64,000 nucleotides of DNA from Saprospiraceae bacterium (GTDB lineage Bacteria > Bacteroidota > Bacteroidia > Chitinophagales > Saprospiraceae), in NCBI GenBank assembly GCA_028285085.1, contig JANQQI010000009.1, positions 113,889 to 177,888 on the forward strand. The letters run 5' to 3'. Positions 34,286 to 43,154 of this stretch are shown piece after piece. The notes beneath the pieces were generated by a model. That model was not told where the DNA came from. It was given only the letters and a program-made list of their open reading frames with translations, and did no database searches. The position numbers and the translations under genes were made by a program. The stretch's first letter is position 1. Each line of letters opens with the position of its first letter.

Positions 34286-35401
34286 TTACTTGGGCTTGGC
34301 ATAAAAATCTTTTAGGGAATTGGTATACAGGCAATAATCAACGTCCATATTCCAAAAGTTAATGTGACTCAGTTCTTCTGCCCCAACCGGAACGAGCATT
34401 ATGGAACGTTTCTCGTTTACGGTATGTCTTTGCTCTCTTTCGTACCGGTTATCGAATGTGGTATCCAGATAAAACAAATAATCGTAGACAAAATCAACAT
34501 AACTTCTCTTGGTCGCTTTTTCGCTAGCCAGGCTTCTCAACTCAAATGTATCATAATGCTCCCCGATCGCATTTTGAAACTCTACTGCATTCAAGGGCGT
34601 CCCATCTAAAAATGGCATGACATTGAATTGCCCATCTACGAAAACCCATTTTTGCAAATCCTCCAGATACACTTCGGTGGCGACGTGACCGGGGGGGCTC
34701 GTTCGATGCTTGGCATCTCCAGTTTTCAGGTAAACCGTTCTGGCTTTGTAGCCAAGCGCATTGAGCTGATCACGTAATACAATGGCGTAAGCAAAACAAG
34801 GAAATTGTTGCCCCTCAGAAGCTTCATTCAAAATCGTAATCGCATCATTTTTCGAAGGTGAATTATTCCCATTGTGATCCCATCGACTATTCGTCCAATT
34901 CAGTACTGCGAGCACCACTTCCGTATCATTCATCCCATCTTTGATAAAGTTCAGCGGAAAGCTTTTCTTTAGCTCTTCCAGATAATCACTGGCCCCAGTC
35001 TGATATTTTATGTTCACTGCTGCGTCTTGCGCCTTGCTGTCATATTTGATGCGATCGGGCTGAAAAGCCACCCCTTGAATGATGGTATGCGCGTATTGCT
35101 CGCCCAGTTTCACATAAAAGCTCTTCGACGTATTCGCCTTTAAGTTAAATTCGATGCTATCCGCATCCGTCCAAAATCCAAATGATTCTTCCGCACCGTA
35201 GCAGTTGATCGTCAACGTATCATGCGCTACCTGCGGCGCAACACTCCACCAGCCGGGATACCAATCCTGGCCGACTCTGTATTTGGTCCAATCGGAATTG
35301 GCATTAAGGACCGGTAGGCCTTTGTGTTGCTTGGTGTTTTGGGCAGATACGTACGTACTGAGGATGAGGAATACCAATAGAATGGTGAGTTTAGAATTCA
35401 T
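34286..35401 (-). CDS. Secreted transglutaminase-like protein
   Basis: 371 residues with a signal peptide ending in VSAQ. The transglutaminase-core triad is visible: C202 in GQQFPCFAYAIVLRDQL, H239 in PPGHVATEVYLED, and D256 in KWVFVDGQFNVMP. The N-terminal 130 residues are a beta-rich leader domain. Bacterial proteins of this core are usually cysteine proteases or peptide-modifying enzymes. The target is unknown. It is separated from the neighbouring genes by about 170 and 260 bases. Confidence 0.85.
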   Translation of the reverse strand: MNSKLTILLVFLILSTYVSAQNTKQHKGLPVLNANSDWTKYRVGQDWYPGWWSVAPQVAHDTLTINCYGAEESFGFWTDADSIEFNLKANTSKSFYVKLGEQYAHTIIQGVAFQPDRIKYDSKAQDAAVNIKYQTGASDYLEELKKSFPLNFIKDGMNDTEVVLAVLNWTNSRWDHNGNNSPSKNDAITILNEASEGQQFPCFAYAIVLRDQLNALGYKARTVYLKTGDAKHRTSPPGHVATEVYLEDLQKWVFVDGQFNVMPFLDGTPLNAVEFQNAIGEHYDTFELRSLASEKATKRSYVDFVYDYLFYLDTTFDNRYEREQRHTVNEKRSIMLVPVGAEELSHINFWNMDVDYCLYTNSLKDFYAKPK

Positions 35402-35572
35402 AGTTTGTTGGAAGTTTTAGTGGTTGATATTCGCGCCTTTAACGCTCTCAATATAGGTATAACTGTAGAATTTGATAAAAATTGTTGGTAGGGGGTGGTG
35501 AGGGAAATTGGGAGGTTTGTTTTTGATATCTTGAGGGTAGGAACGTATGGGATTCTGAGTTGACTTCGAATA

Positions 35573-37615
35573 TTATTTGAATTTATTTAACAAAGCGATA
35601 AATTCTTTATTTTTTAAATATTCTACCCAATCTTCATCACGTTTAACGAAATCAACAGTAATTTCGTTATTTAAAAGGCTAATTTCTAAATATTTCAAGG
35701 CCTTTTTTAAATCACCCTGAAGAACAAGAATACAAGAAAGGTTATATGAACTTGCTCCGTATTCTATTGCCTTTTCGAATTTTTCAAACGCTTGTTCGTA
35801 TAAGGCTTCTGCCGCTTGGCCTTCTTTGGTTTTTGCTAAGTTCCCTAAAGATGTTCCCCAGTTGTTCCAGGCGTCATGTTTGTCTGGTTTGATCGCGATC
35901 GCCTTTTCGAATTTTTCAAACGCTTGTTCGTATAAAGTTTCTGCCGCTTGACCTTCTTTGGTTTCTGCTAAGGTCCCTAAAGCAGTTCCCCAGTTGTACC
36001 AGGCTTCATGTTTGTCTGGTTTGATCGCGATCGCCTTTTCGAATTTTTCAAACGCTTGTTCGTATAAAGTTTCTGCCGCTTGGCCTTCTTTGGTTTTTGC
36101 TATGTTCCCTAAAGCAGTTCCCCAGTTGTACCAGGTTGCATGAAGGTCTGGTTTGATCGCGATCGCCTTTTCGAATTTTTCAAACGCTTGTTCGTGTAAG
36201 GCTTCTGCCGCTTGGCCTTCTTTGGTTTCTGCTAAGGTCCCTAAATCAGTTCCCCAGTTGTACCAGGCGTCATGTTTGTCTGGTTTGATCGCGATCGCCT
36301 TTTCGAATTTTTCAAACGCTTGTTCGTATAAGGCTTCTGCCGCTTGGCCTTCTTTGGTTTTTGCTAAGTTTCCTAAACCAGTTCCCCAGTTGTTCCAGGC
36401 TTCATGTTTGTCTGGTTTGATCGCAATCGCCTTTTTGAATTTTTCAAACGCTTGTTCGTATAAGGCTTCTGCCGCTTGGCCTTCTTTGGTTTTTGCTAAG
36501 TTCCCTAAACCAGTTCCCCAGTTGTACCAGGCTGCATGAAGGTTAGGATTTAACTCCAAAGCAATTTCGTACTCGTCAGCAGCTTGCAGCGGTTTACTTA
36601 ATAAACTGAGTTCTACTCCTTTAGTAAAGTATTTAAGCGATTCCCTTTCGAGTAGTTTGTCTTTGTTGGAAGTAGTTTCTAATTCAATTATTCTTTTATT
36701 AGCTGCATCAAGTTGCCTTCTTAATATAAGAATTTCGGCTTGCTCATCACTCTTACATTCTTTCCTAACAGCAATTAAGTTTTCTACAATGGAAGCTATT
36801 TCAGAATAGCTATCAATTTTTATAGGAGTCAAGAAACTAAGCGCACTATCGAGTGGCTTTTTAGTAATTATAAAATGACCTTGGTTATACTCGCCTTGTA
36901 ATTGTTTAATCTCTTTAAAAATATTATTAATTTGAAAATCGCCCATTCCCGTTCCGATAAATAATATAGATTTATTGATAATGATGTTTCTCAGAACTAG
37001 TAAGGAATGTTCTGCATCTCTTTCAGGATTATTGTATAAGTTTTTGTAGTTGGTAGGAAATAGAACCATGGAGTCTACATCTTCAAAACATCCATGTAGT
37101 TTAAACAACAAAACTGAACTTGAATCCTTGTGAGTTGTCAGTTCATAATTTTTCCCTTTGTAGGCTTTATTCTTTCTTAGCTCTGGTACAGCTATCTCAA
37201 AAGCATTATCATAGTTTGTAGTAACAATCTTTTTAGATAGCTTAAATAGCAATTTATGTAAATCTAAATCGTTCTCGAGATCTATATCAAAAAAATCTTT
37301 ACTAAAAGAATAAATCTGATTTTTGGGAATAGAACTATCGCATTCTATTAAATCCAAAACCTTTATTGGATCATATTTTTCCACTAATGGTAGTAAATGA
37401 TTTACATCATGACCTTTACTATTCAATTCGTTTAATATACTTTCCACTAAATTAGCCCACCCTTTAAGTGGGGTTTTATTGATATTCGCCAAATTATATG
37501 ACAAGCCTGCACCAACAAACAAGATGAGGTTGTTGTCGCAAATTGCTTTTTCTAATTCCGCAGGTATTTTAGTCATATCTTTTTTTTCAAACATAAACTG
37601 TTTATATCTGGACAT
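35573..37615 (-). CDS. SIR2-domain protein with six near-identical TPR units
   Basis: 680 residues; in-frame ATGs at 37594 and 37576 are alternative starts. Residues about 15-260 form a SIR2-like NADase/deacetylase domain: LILFVGAGLSY (G35-A36-G37), TTNYD (N134), KLHGCFED (H174) and FIGTGMGDFQIN. A short helical linker follows, then from about 359 to 622 six tandem 44-residue TPR units (AWYNWGTxLGNLAKTKEGQAAExLYEQAFEKFEKAIAIKPDKH). They differ at only a few positions and are also near-identical in DNA. SIR2-TPR proteins of this kind are typical of anti-phage NAD-depletion systems. That role is inference; no partner gene adjoins. A promoter box lies at 37686-37693. Confidence 0.88.
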   Translation of the reverse strand: MSRYKQFMFEKKDMTKIPAELEKAICDNNLILFVGAGLSYNLANINKTPLKGWANLVESILNELNSKGHDVNHLLPLVEKYDPIKVLDLIECDSSIPKNQIYSFSKDFFDIDLENDLDLHKLLFKLSKKIVTTNYDNAFEIAVPELRKNKAYKGKNYELTTHKDSSSVLLFKLHGCFEDVDSMVLFPTNYKNLYNNPERDAEHSLLVLRNIIINKSILFIGTGMGDFQINNIFKEIKQLQGEYNQGHFIITKKPLDSALSFLTPIKIDSYSEIASIVENLIAVRKECKSDEQAEILILRRQLDAANKRIIELETTSNKDKLLERESLKYFTKGVELSLLSKPLQAADEYEIALELNPNLHAAWYNWGTGLGNLAKTKEGQAAEALYEQAFEKFKKAIAIKPDKHEAWNNWGTGLGNLAKTKEGQAAEALYEQAFEKFEKAIAIKPDKHDAWYNWGTDLGTLAETKEGQAAEALHEQAFEKFEKAIAIKPDLHATWYNWGTALGNIAKTKEGQAAETLYEQAFEKFEKAIAIKPDKHEAWYNWGTALGTLAETKEGQAAETLYEQAFEKFEKAIAIKPDKHDAWNNWGTSLGNLAKTKEGQAAEALYEQAFEKFEKAIEYGASSYNLSCILVLQGDLKKALKYLEISLLNNEITVDFVKRDEDWVEYLKNKEFIALLNKFK
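35756..36550. repeat. Six 132-bp tandem repeats inside the SIR2-TPR gene
   Basis: The unit is 132 bp (44 codons). Neighbouring units start 132 bases apart, for example CCTTTTCGAATTTTTC at 35770 and again at 35902. Identity between units is very high at DNA level and several contain GCGATCGC, so the array is young and prone to copy-number change or misassembly. Confidence 0.9.
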
Positions 37616-37685
37616 CTACAGTAGGATACAAACCTAACAACTCCTCAATCACTGACCACTTGTTAATCAGCAGAGGTCTCTTCAT

Positions 37686-37693
37686 CAAAGATA
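37686..37693 (-). promoter_or_regulatory. Probable -7 box of the SIR2-TPR gene
   Basis: CAAAGATA (TATCTTTG on the minus strand) matches TAnnTTTG, 71 bases upstream of the first ATG. No clear -33 TTTG. Confidence 0.45.
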
Positions 37694-37760
37694 CGAATTT
37701 CGTTTGTTATATCGAAAGGACACAACCTCCGCATTAGAGCCCAGCCTTCGCAAACCCATA

Positions 37761-37841
37761 ATACCCAAAAACGCCCCTGCCCACTCCCTACAATTAGCTT
37801 TACATTCACCAATGTTGAGTTATACTACCTTGGTTTTCAAC
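37761..37841 (+). repeat. Diverged copy of the 5' flank of the SCP2/cupin gene
   Basis: Aligns without large gaps to about 45161-45245. For example, CCACTCCCTACAATTAGC matches CCACTCGCCCCAAATAGC, and CTTGGTTTTCAACT matches CTTGATTTTCAATC. Many point differences show that the duplication is old. The weaker similarity may start near 37700. Confidence 0.6.
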
Positions 37842-37848
37842 TAAATCA

Positions 37849-37905
37849 TTGATGTTTGGAATCGAGGTATCCGAACACGTCCAGTAGACGGTCAAGGTAC
37901 AACTG
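37849..37905 (+). pseudogene. Decayed fragment of the SCP2/cupin gene
   Basis: From GATGTTTGGAATCGAGGTA on, about 50 bases match the functional gene at 45486-45540. Translated, it reads MFGIEVSEHVQ-stop-TVKVQL against MFGIEVPEHGQWTVKVTG in the intact gene, so the Trp codon TGG has become TAG. The 5' part of the gene is missing between the upstream block and this fragment. It is a clear non-functional remnant. Confidence 0.75.
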
Positions 37906-38028
37906 TAACACCCGATATAAGCAATCAGCAAGAATAAATGTCTCTAGGGAAAGTTGTTGAGATGGCTTGGTGGGATGTTTTGATATCTTGCATATGGAAT
38001 TTCGGACATTATCTCACAGTCACCTTCG

Positions 38029-38739
38029 CTAGCGACGATCTTTGTTTTTTAGTTTCAATAATGTTCTTGCATTTTTCAGGATTTCCCATAACGAAAAATC
38101 TTTCATCGCATCACCTTTCATGATCTGCTCCGATAATTCAATGATGTCTTTTTCTGCGGTTAAGTAATTCCCGGAATTATACATTGGCATAGGGTCATAT
38201 TCAATTGAGAGTTGGGCCGCTTTTGCCGCTTTCTCTCCTTTTAGCTGATTTACTAAATAAATGGCCATATCGATTCCTGCGGATACCCCTGCAGCCGTTA
38301 TATATTTTCCTTCATCTACTATTCGCTCTCTTGTTGGTTGTGCACCAAATTCCGAAAGTAGATGTATTGGTTTCCAATGAGAAGTTGCTTTTTTGTCTTG
38401 CAAAAGGCCGGTTGCGGCCAAAATGATCGAACCAGTACAAACCGTTACCGTTCTTTGTGTTTGTGTATCGATTTTTTTTATCCAGTTCAACACTGCTTTA
38501 TCTCTCATCTCTCTTACAAATGCAATGGTAGAGCCGGGGATTAAAAGAATGTCCGCTTTTTGAATTTCATGTATTCCATATTTTGAATTGATATGAATGA
38601 AATGGCTATCGGCGGTAATTTCACCTTTCTCTTTTGATACAAATTTGATATTTGCGCCTTTTACGTTACGCAATATTTCATATGGCCCGATGGCATCCAG
38701 CATCGTCATGCCATTATATATGTAGATTACGATATCCAT
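38029..38739 (-). CDS. DJ-1/PfpI-family protein (isonitrile-hydratase-like)
   Basis: 236 residues, DJ-1/PfpI fold: YNGMTMLDAIGPYEIL (D15), LLIPGS and the nucleophile elbow VTVCTGSIILAATGLL (C101), then ATSHW. This subgroup corresponds to the N-terminal domain of GlxA-type regulators and to isocyanide hydratase. No DNA-binding domain is attached, so an enzyme (hydratase or amidase-like) is more likely than a regulator. The gene starts 16 bases after the stop of the lipoprotein gene upstream, so it is probably the last gene of the 38-44.8 kb cluster. Confidence 0.88.
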   Translation of the reverse strand: MDIVIYIYNGMTMLDAIGPYEILRNVKGANIKFVSKEKGEITADSHFIHINSKYGIHEIQKADILLIPGSTIAFVREMRDKAVLNWIKKIDTQTQRTVTVCTGSIILAATGLLQDKKATSHWKPIHLLSEFGAQPTRERIVDEGKYITAAGVSAGIDMAIYLVNQLKGEKAAKAAQLSIEYDPMPMYNSGNYLTAEKDIIELSEQIMKGDAMKDFSLWEILKNARTLLKLKNKDRR

Positions 38740-38755
38740 TTTTTTCTAGTTATTT

Positions 38756-39484
38756 TCAATAGACAATAATTCTCTTCTGATACGTCTTTAAGGTATCAAA
38801 TCCAATATCATTTTCATCGCTAGGTTTGCCCGGTATAAGTTCGTAAAGTAATCGATTGGTCCAATTGCCCAATTCATCAAATTCAAGATAGTCGTAGTAC
38901 CAAGTTCTGGTTGCATAGCATGAATCGGTAGGTACGTGAATATTTTTAATTATTGTCTTGGATACGTTTTTATTGTGATTATAATTGTATTCCCATAGCG
39001 TTGCACTTGTATTACTTTCGCTATAACTTTTTCGACTGACAAGTCGTTTATCATCCCATCTTTCTTCGATTATGCTATTGTGGCTTTCCCAATTTGTTTT
39101 TTGAATAACTCTTTTACAAGATGGATATTTATATTTTAATTTTTGCCCAACGCCATATTTAGAGGTATTACGCATCAGATATTTAGCCTTATATCTCATC
39201 CCGTAGTAATAATCGTCCACTCTACGCATTAAAGTATCAGATCTTAACGATGAGTCTTGTTGTACGATGTTGAAAAAAGTTTCTCTCTTAATTCTTCCGT
39301 TGCTCGAGAAAGTAACGGTATGTTCTGTAATAGAATTTGGTATAAATTTACTTCTACTTATGATCTCTATAGTGGACGGTTTATTTTTCAACTCATACCT
39401 ATCCCATCCTGTCGTTCTACAAGCATATAATATCAATATTGTTTTTAGTAAGATTAAGAACTTATTTTTTAGTAAAGCTTTCAT
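38756..39484 (-). CDS. Lipoprotein of unknown function
   Basis: 242 residues with a lipoprotein signal ending LILYAC (Cys22). The mature part is rich in Tyr, Arg and Lys with repeated beta-type segments (RKSYSESNTSATLWEYNYNH, TRTWYYDYLEFDELGNWTN), reminiscent of YD-repeat-like strands without the exact motif. No family is recognised. There is a 16-bp gap to the DJ-1 gene and a 106-bp gap to the barrel-like gene upstream. Confidence 0.65.
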   Translation of the reverse strand: MKALLKNKFLILLKTILILYACRTTGWDRYELKNKPSTIEIISRSKFIPNSITEHTVTFSSNGRIKRETFFNIVQQDSSLRSDTLMRRVDDYYYGMRYKAKYLMRNTSKYGVGQKLKYKYPSCKRVIQKTNWESHNSIIEERWDDKRLVSRKSYSESNTSATLWEYNYNHNKNVSKTIIKNIHVPTDSCYATRTWYYDYLEFDELGNWTNRLLYELIPGKPSDENDIGFDTLKTYQKRIIVY

Positions 39485-39590
39485 TGACCATATTCTCTTT
39501 TCGCGTTTAAAACTAAAATAGCATTTGGAAAAGAAAAAATTATAATTTCCAACCCATAATTTGTTTTATGGATCAAGGAGCATCTATTTT

Positions 39591-40664
39591 CTAAAAGTTC
39601 ATCCCTAAAACGATCTCTACGCCATAATCAAAACGGTATACCTTTGAAGTTTCAAGCTGCTGAAAGACATCTGCTCCAAGGACTAGCCCTTTCTCTTGCC
39701 ACGGAATGATTCGTAAACCTTGACTTGCCCCAACGCCAATGACAAAATTGAACGAATTATCGCCTTCCAAATCCTCTAATAGCTCAAACCCAATCGGTAC
39801 ATTGACACTCCCAGCAGCGTAAACACCTCTAAACAAGCGTTTGTAAAAAAAGTACAACTCAGGACGAAAAACAAAAGCGTTCACCTCATTAAAACCATTC
39901 TCCTCCGCTATATCATCTCTTGCCCAAGTCACCTCAAGAGAGGTTTCGTATGGCCTGATTAACCCTTTTTTACGATCTACAAAACCGGTATAACTGATTC
40001 CATACCCTTGAAAGTATCTGCTCTGCATACCCTTCAAAGTCACTAAATTAAACCATTGACCGAGTTTGGTATCTATTCTTTGATTTTCTCGATAGGGTTT
40101 AAAATCAGGATTGGAAATAGTAGAGCGAATCTCTTGATAGTTAATCAAAAAAGCGTGCATGCAATATTCCAGAGCCGCTCTGATTCTTTTTTCATGAGTG
40201 GCATATAAATTTTGCTTATCGTATAAATCAAAAACAGCATCTTCATTATGCTTGATACTATAAATTTCCTTTAATTCACCATTTACTTTTTCACAAAAGA
40301 TCATTTCAATATGTACTCTTGCTGCTCGCGCAATTCCGTCATTCATCCTACGATTTGATTCCTGTACGTTTAAAGCTCGAAGTTTGATTATTATCGGTTT
40401 GCTCAGGCTATCTTGAGGAAAAGTGAGGCTATAAAAATACTCGATGCTTTCTTCAGCACCTGATATTAAAGATAACGCTACAGTTTCATCATTGAGGTTT
40501 TTGTGCTCTCCTAAGTTTTTGATTTTCCGTTCATCTAAAACCGTCTCAACATAAATATTCTTTGCAGTGAATGTGGTAAATGGAACAGCTCTCAACGAAA
40601 TCAATTCTTGTCCAAATGCGCTATAGCTGATTAAACAGCATACCAAAGCGACACTCCATTTCAT
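39591..40664 (-). CDS. Exported protein with outer-membrane barrel-like C-terminus
   Basis: 357 residues with a signal peptide ending in AFGQ. The N-terminal half (about 20-190) is soluble-looking. The C-terminal half has alternating aromatic strands (YETSLEVTWARDD, AFVFRPELYFFYKRL, YAAGSVNVPIGFELL) and a terminal Phe (VEIVLGMNF), typical of outer-membrane barrels. No named family. It follows the lipocalin-like gene by 11 bases, so it is part of the same operon. Confidence 0.7.
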   Translation of the reverse strand: MKWSVALVCCLISYSAFGQELISLRAVPFTTFTAKNIYVETVLDERKIKNLGEHKNLNDETVALSLISGAEESIEYFYSLTFPQDSLSKPIIIKLRALNVQESNRRMNDGIARAARVHIEMIFCEKVNGELKEIYSIKHNEDAVFDLYDKQNLYATHEKRIRAALEYCMHAFLINYQEIRSTISNPDFKPYRENQRIDTKLGQWFNLVTLKGMQSRYFQGYGISYTGFVDRKKGLIRPYETSLEVTWARDDIAEENGFNEVNAFVFRPELYFFYKRLFRGVYAAGSVNVPIGFELLEDLEGDNSFNFVIGVGASQGLRIIPWQEKGLVLGADVFQQLETSKVYRFDYGVEIVLGMNF

Positions 40665-40675
40665 TATTCTCTTTC

Positions 40676-41053
40676 TTATTTTTTATTTACAAAATGTACT
40701 TCCCAAGTACGGTATTCATCCGTATCATAGGTAGCGACCATTGATATTTCAGATAAAAAATGAATAAAAATTTTCTCTCGCTTTCCTTTTTCCTCTCGAA
40801 ACTCGACATACTGCCCATTAGTATTATAAATCCACGTCCCTTTGGTTTTTTCGCCTTCGGAAACAGTTATAAATGTCATATCTTCATTTAAAGTGATGTA
40901 ATCGCCCGTTTCTTTTTTAGGTGGATGATAATATTGTTCAGCATCCGAATACTTATCAAGTCGCCATGTGCCGTAGAAATCATCAGGATTTATTTTTTGA
41001 GCAATAGTATTAAGTGATGCTAAACAGCATGCTATTATTATTAATAATCTCAT
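40676..41053 (-). CDS. Secreted lipocalin-like protein
   Basis: 125 residues with a signal peptide ending in TIAQ. It has the lipocalin-type opening FYGTWRLDKY, then MTFITVSEGEKTKGTWIYN, VEFREEKGKREKIFIHFL and the terminal YRTWEVHFVNK strands. Proteins of this kind bind small hydrophobic ligands. The gene overlaps the end of the amine oxidase gene by 4 bases and precedes the barrel-like gene by 11, so all three are one transcription unit. Confidence 0.75.
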   Translation of the reverse strand: MRLLIIIACCLASLNTIAQKINPDDFYGTWRLDKYSDAEQYYHPPKKETGDYITLNEDMTFITVSEGEKTKGTWIYNTNGQYVEFREEKGKREKIFIHFLSEISMVATYDTDEYRTWEVHFVNKK

Positions 41054-42240
41054 AATTCTTTAATTAAACTTTTCACACATTGCTTTGCAGACTGAACGGC
41101 GTTATGAACGTTTCCCCAATCGCTGCCATCAGTGTAAGCGTCTCCCGCAAAATAAATCTTATGCTCCATTGTCTCCTGAAGTCTTGAAATCATTTGGGGT
41201 TCAGTATAATCACTTACATAGGCTCCTTTTGCAAAAGGCGCTTTTTCCCAATTTTGAGTGATATGCTTAATGTAATTTTGGCTGGCTTTTCCCTCAAATA
41301 TTTTGTCAAGCTCTTTAAGGATATTCCTTTTAAATTCATCATCAGACCAAGCGCTATATTCATTAGCGGGAGCACCCACAGAAAAAAGTCCAAGTATGTT
41401 TTTATCGCTTTGTTGTCCCCAAGCAGCATCGTAAAGCGACACTTGTCCGGCGGTTGCAGGTTGGATTAAATAATCCACAAAAGAGGGATAGAACTTTTCT
41501 TTAAAATCAAAAAAAGCCTTAAATCCATTCCAATATTCAACTTGACTGATAGCATCCAACTTCTTTGCGGGTAATGCTGGAGAGAAATCAATTTGGTTTA
41601 AGAGCGGTAAAGGAGTGGTAAGAATTACTTTTTGAGCTTTGTATCGTTCATTTTCACATTGAACACTTATGGTTTCACCGCTGTAGCTAATCGCTTTTAC
41701 CTTTTTTTGGTATTTTATGTGCTTATTCACAAATGGTAGCACAAACGCTTCAAAAACACTAAACCATGAACTATTTACAAATTTTTTATCATTAAAGGTG
41801 TTTAGTGTTCCTTGCAGTAACTTATTGCCACTTTTCAGCCAATATTCATCGGTAGGCAGATAGTTGGCAGTTTTTATCTTCCGTGCGATATTACTACTGT
41901 CCACAAATGGTGAAAAGTTAATATTGTTTGTCGAAATCCATTCGGCACCAAGTGCTATGGGAAAATCCGAAAATGTTGTATCAATTTTCATGCGACCACC
42001 ATATTCGGAAGACGCCTCAAGAATGATAAAATCAATACCGCTTTGTTTCAGCAAATAAGCAGCGGTTAAGCCGGCTGCTCCTGCTCCGACTATTACTACT
42101 CTATGGGATGAGGAGCTATTTCCAACATGATCATATCTAAAAGAAGAAAAAGGGAAAGCAACACCTACTATTCCACAAATCTTCAAAAAATCATTTCTTG
42201 TCATTAGCTCTAGTTTTATACTACGCCATTTTCTCAGCAA
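41050..42240 (-). CDS. FAD-dependent amine oxidase
   Basis: 396 residues. An ATG at 42204 (MTRNDFLKICGIVG) gives a better signal-like start; the longer frame from 42240 overlaps the hydrolase gene by 7 bases. FAD-binding: VVIVGAGAAGLTAAYLL, then LEASSEYGGRM with the acidic residue and the GGR motif. The C-terminus has HKIYFAGDAYTDGSDWGNVHNAV, typical of flavin monoamine oxidases. It should oxidise a primary or secondary amine to an imine. Its place between an alpha/beta hydrolase, a C45 enzyme and a lipocalin suggests processing of an amide or amine-bearing small molecule. Confidence 0.9.
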   Translation of the reverse strand: MLRKWRSIKLELMTRNDFLKICGIVGVAFPFSSFRYDHVGNSSSSHRVVIVGAGAAGLTAAYLLKQSGIDFIILEASSEYGGRMKIDTTFSDFPIALGAEWISTNNINFSPFVDSSNIARKIKTANYLPTDEYWLKSGNKLLQGTLNTFNDKKFVNSSWFSVFEAFVLPFVNKHIKYQKKVKAISYSGETISVQCENERYKAQKVILTTPLPLLNQIDFSPALPAKKLDAISQVEYWNGFKAFFDFKEKFYPSFVDYLIQPATAGQVSLYDAAWGQQSDKNILGLFSVGAPANEYSAWSDDEFKRNILKELDKIFEGKASQNYIKHITQNWEKAPFAKGAYVSDYTEPQMISRLQETMEHKIYFAGDAYTDGSDWGNVHNAVQSAKQCVKSLIKEL

Positions 42241-43073
42241 GTAACTTCTTTTAAAAATTCATTCAGGTCTTCAAATGGATATTTACGGTCTTCCCCGACC
42301 CAAAGTAAATGCCCCCATTTGTTGTCGTATGTTTTTAATACCGAATTATTGATTTTTTTGTCCGCATGATGTGCCATTTGAATTGGCACCGACTCGTCGT
42401 TTTCACTATGTAATATTAAAGTCGAACACGCCACCTTTCCTATTGTTCTATTTTCTATATTTTGATCTAAGTCCGTTACAAATCCATTTCCAGAAGCCTG
42501 GTTAAATACCATTTCTTTTATTTGTTCAATTTCGGCTTTTGTTATTTTCTGATTCGGCTTTTTAGACAGTTGGTCAAATAAAGTTTGGGACATCATCTTC
42601 GGAAAAATTCTAAAAAATATCCTAAAAAATATCCAGCTGATTTTTTCCATTTTGGGTGAGAACATTTTCTGGCCCACTTTATATAACTTATCGTTTTTGT
42701 CCAACCACTTTCGGGTAACTGCGGATATCAAAATTAAGCTACAGGTTTTATGTGGATATTGGGCGGCATATTCAATTGCAGAAAGCCCTCCTGCGGAAAC
42801 GCCGACTACTATTAGCTTTTCTATTTGGAGGCTTTCAACCAATGCATTGATCAATCGGGCAGTTTGCTGGGGTGTGGTGTTTTGATTTAAAGGGGTGTTC
42901 CCATATCCTGGTCTAGAAGGTATAATTATCCTGTGATTGGGCAAGGGCCACCCTGTTTGGAGAAGCATATCTTTGGCATTTGAATGCCCACCGTGAAAAT
43001 ATAAAACAGGATGGCCTTTACCTCTTATTGAGTATTCCACTGGACCTAATTCAGTATTTTGTATTTTAACCAT
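42234..43073 (-). CDS. Alpha/beta hydrolase
   Basis: 279 residues, cytosolic, typical alpha/beta hydrolase. Seen: HGGHSN (27-32), nucleophile GVSAGG (S93), an acid in SENDESVP (about residues 221-228) and a base in KWGHLLW. The closest relatives by pattern are short-chain ester or lactone hydrolases. It overlaps the amine oxidase gene by 7 bases and follows the C45 gene by 81 bases. The substrate is unknown, but the operon points to an ester or amide of an amine-containing metabolite. Confidence 0.9.
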   Translation of the reverse strand: MVKIQNTELGPVEYSIRGKGHPVLYFHGGHSNAKDMLLQTGWPLPNHRIIIPSRPGYGNTPLNQNTTPQQTARLINALVESLQIEKLIVVGVSAGGLSAIEYAAQYPHKTCSLILISAVTRKWLDKNDKLYKVGQKMFSPKMEKISWIFFRIFFRIFPKMMSQTLFDQLSKKPNQKITKAEIEQIKEMVFNQASGNGFVTDLDQNIENRTIGKVACSTLILHSENDESVPIQMAHHADKKINNSVLKTYDNKWGHLLWVGEDRKYPFEDLNEFLKEVTC

Positions 43074-43154
43074 TATTTTTTTGATTTACCTTTTTACTGA
43101 GAGCCGTATCAGATTAGTTTTAGTATTACTTATTGTTCCTTTTGAAAGCATTTA

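Larger units (their letters stand above)
37616..38028. other. Gene-free interval with a promoter and a decayed duplicate
   Basis: 413 bases. It holds the likely promoter of the SIR2-TPR gene (37686-37693), a block (about 37700-37841) resembling the 5' flank of the SCP2/cupin gene (45070-45245), and a decayed piece of its coding sequence (37849-37905). The right part, to 38028, shows nothing recognisable; a 61-codon frame there is not convincing. Confidence 0.65.

Noticed and set aside
36153..36539. Plus-strand open frames of repeated sequence across the TPR array
   Set aside because: They are the reverse frame of the repetitive TPR coding DNA. They repeat for the same reason and carry no protein family features.
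35756..36550. Possible CRISPR array
   Set aside because: The repeats are contiguous with no spacers, are 132 bp long, and are in frame within a TPR protein.
37938..38123. 61-codon plus-strand frame after the decayed duplicate
   Set aside because: It overlaps the end of the DJ-1 gene on the other strand, and its composition does not look like a real protein.
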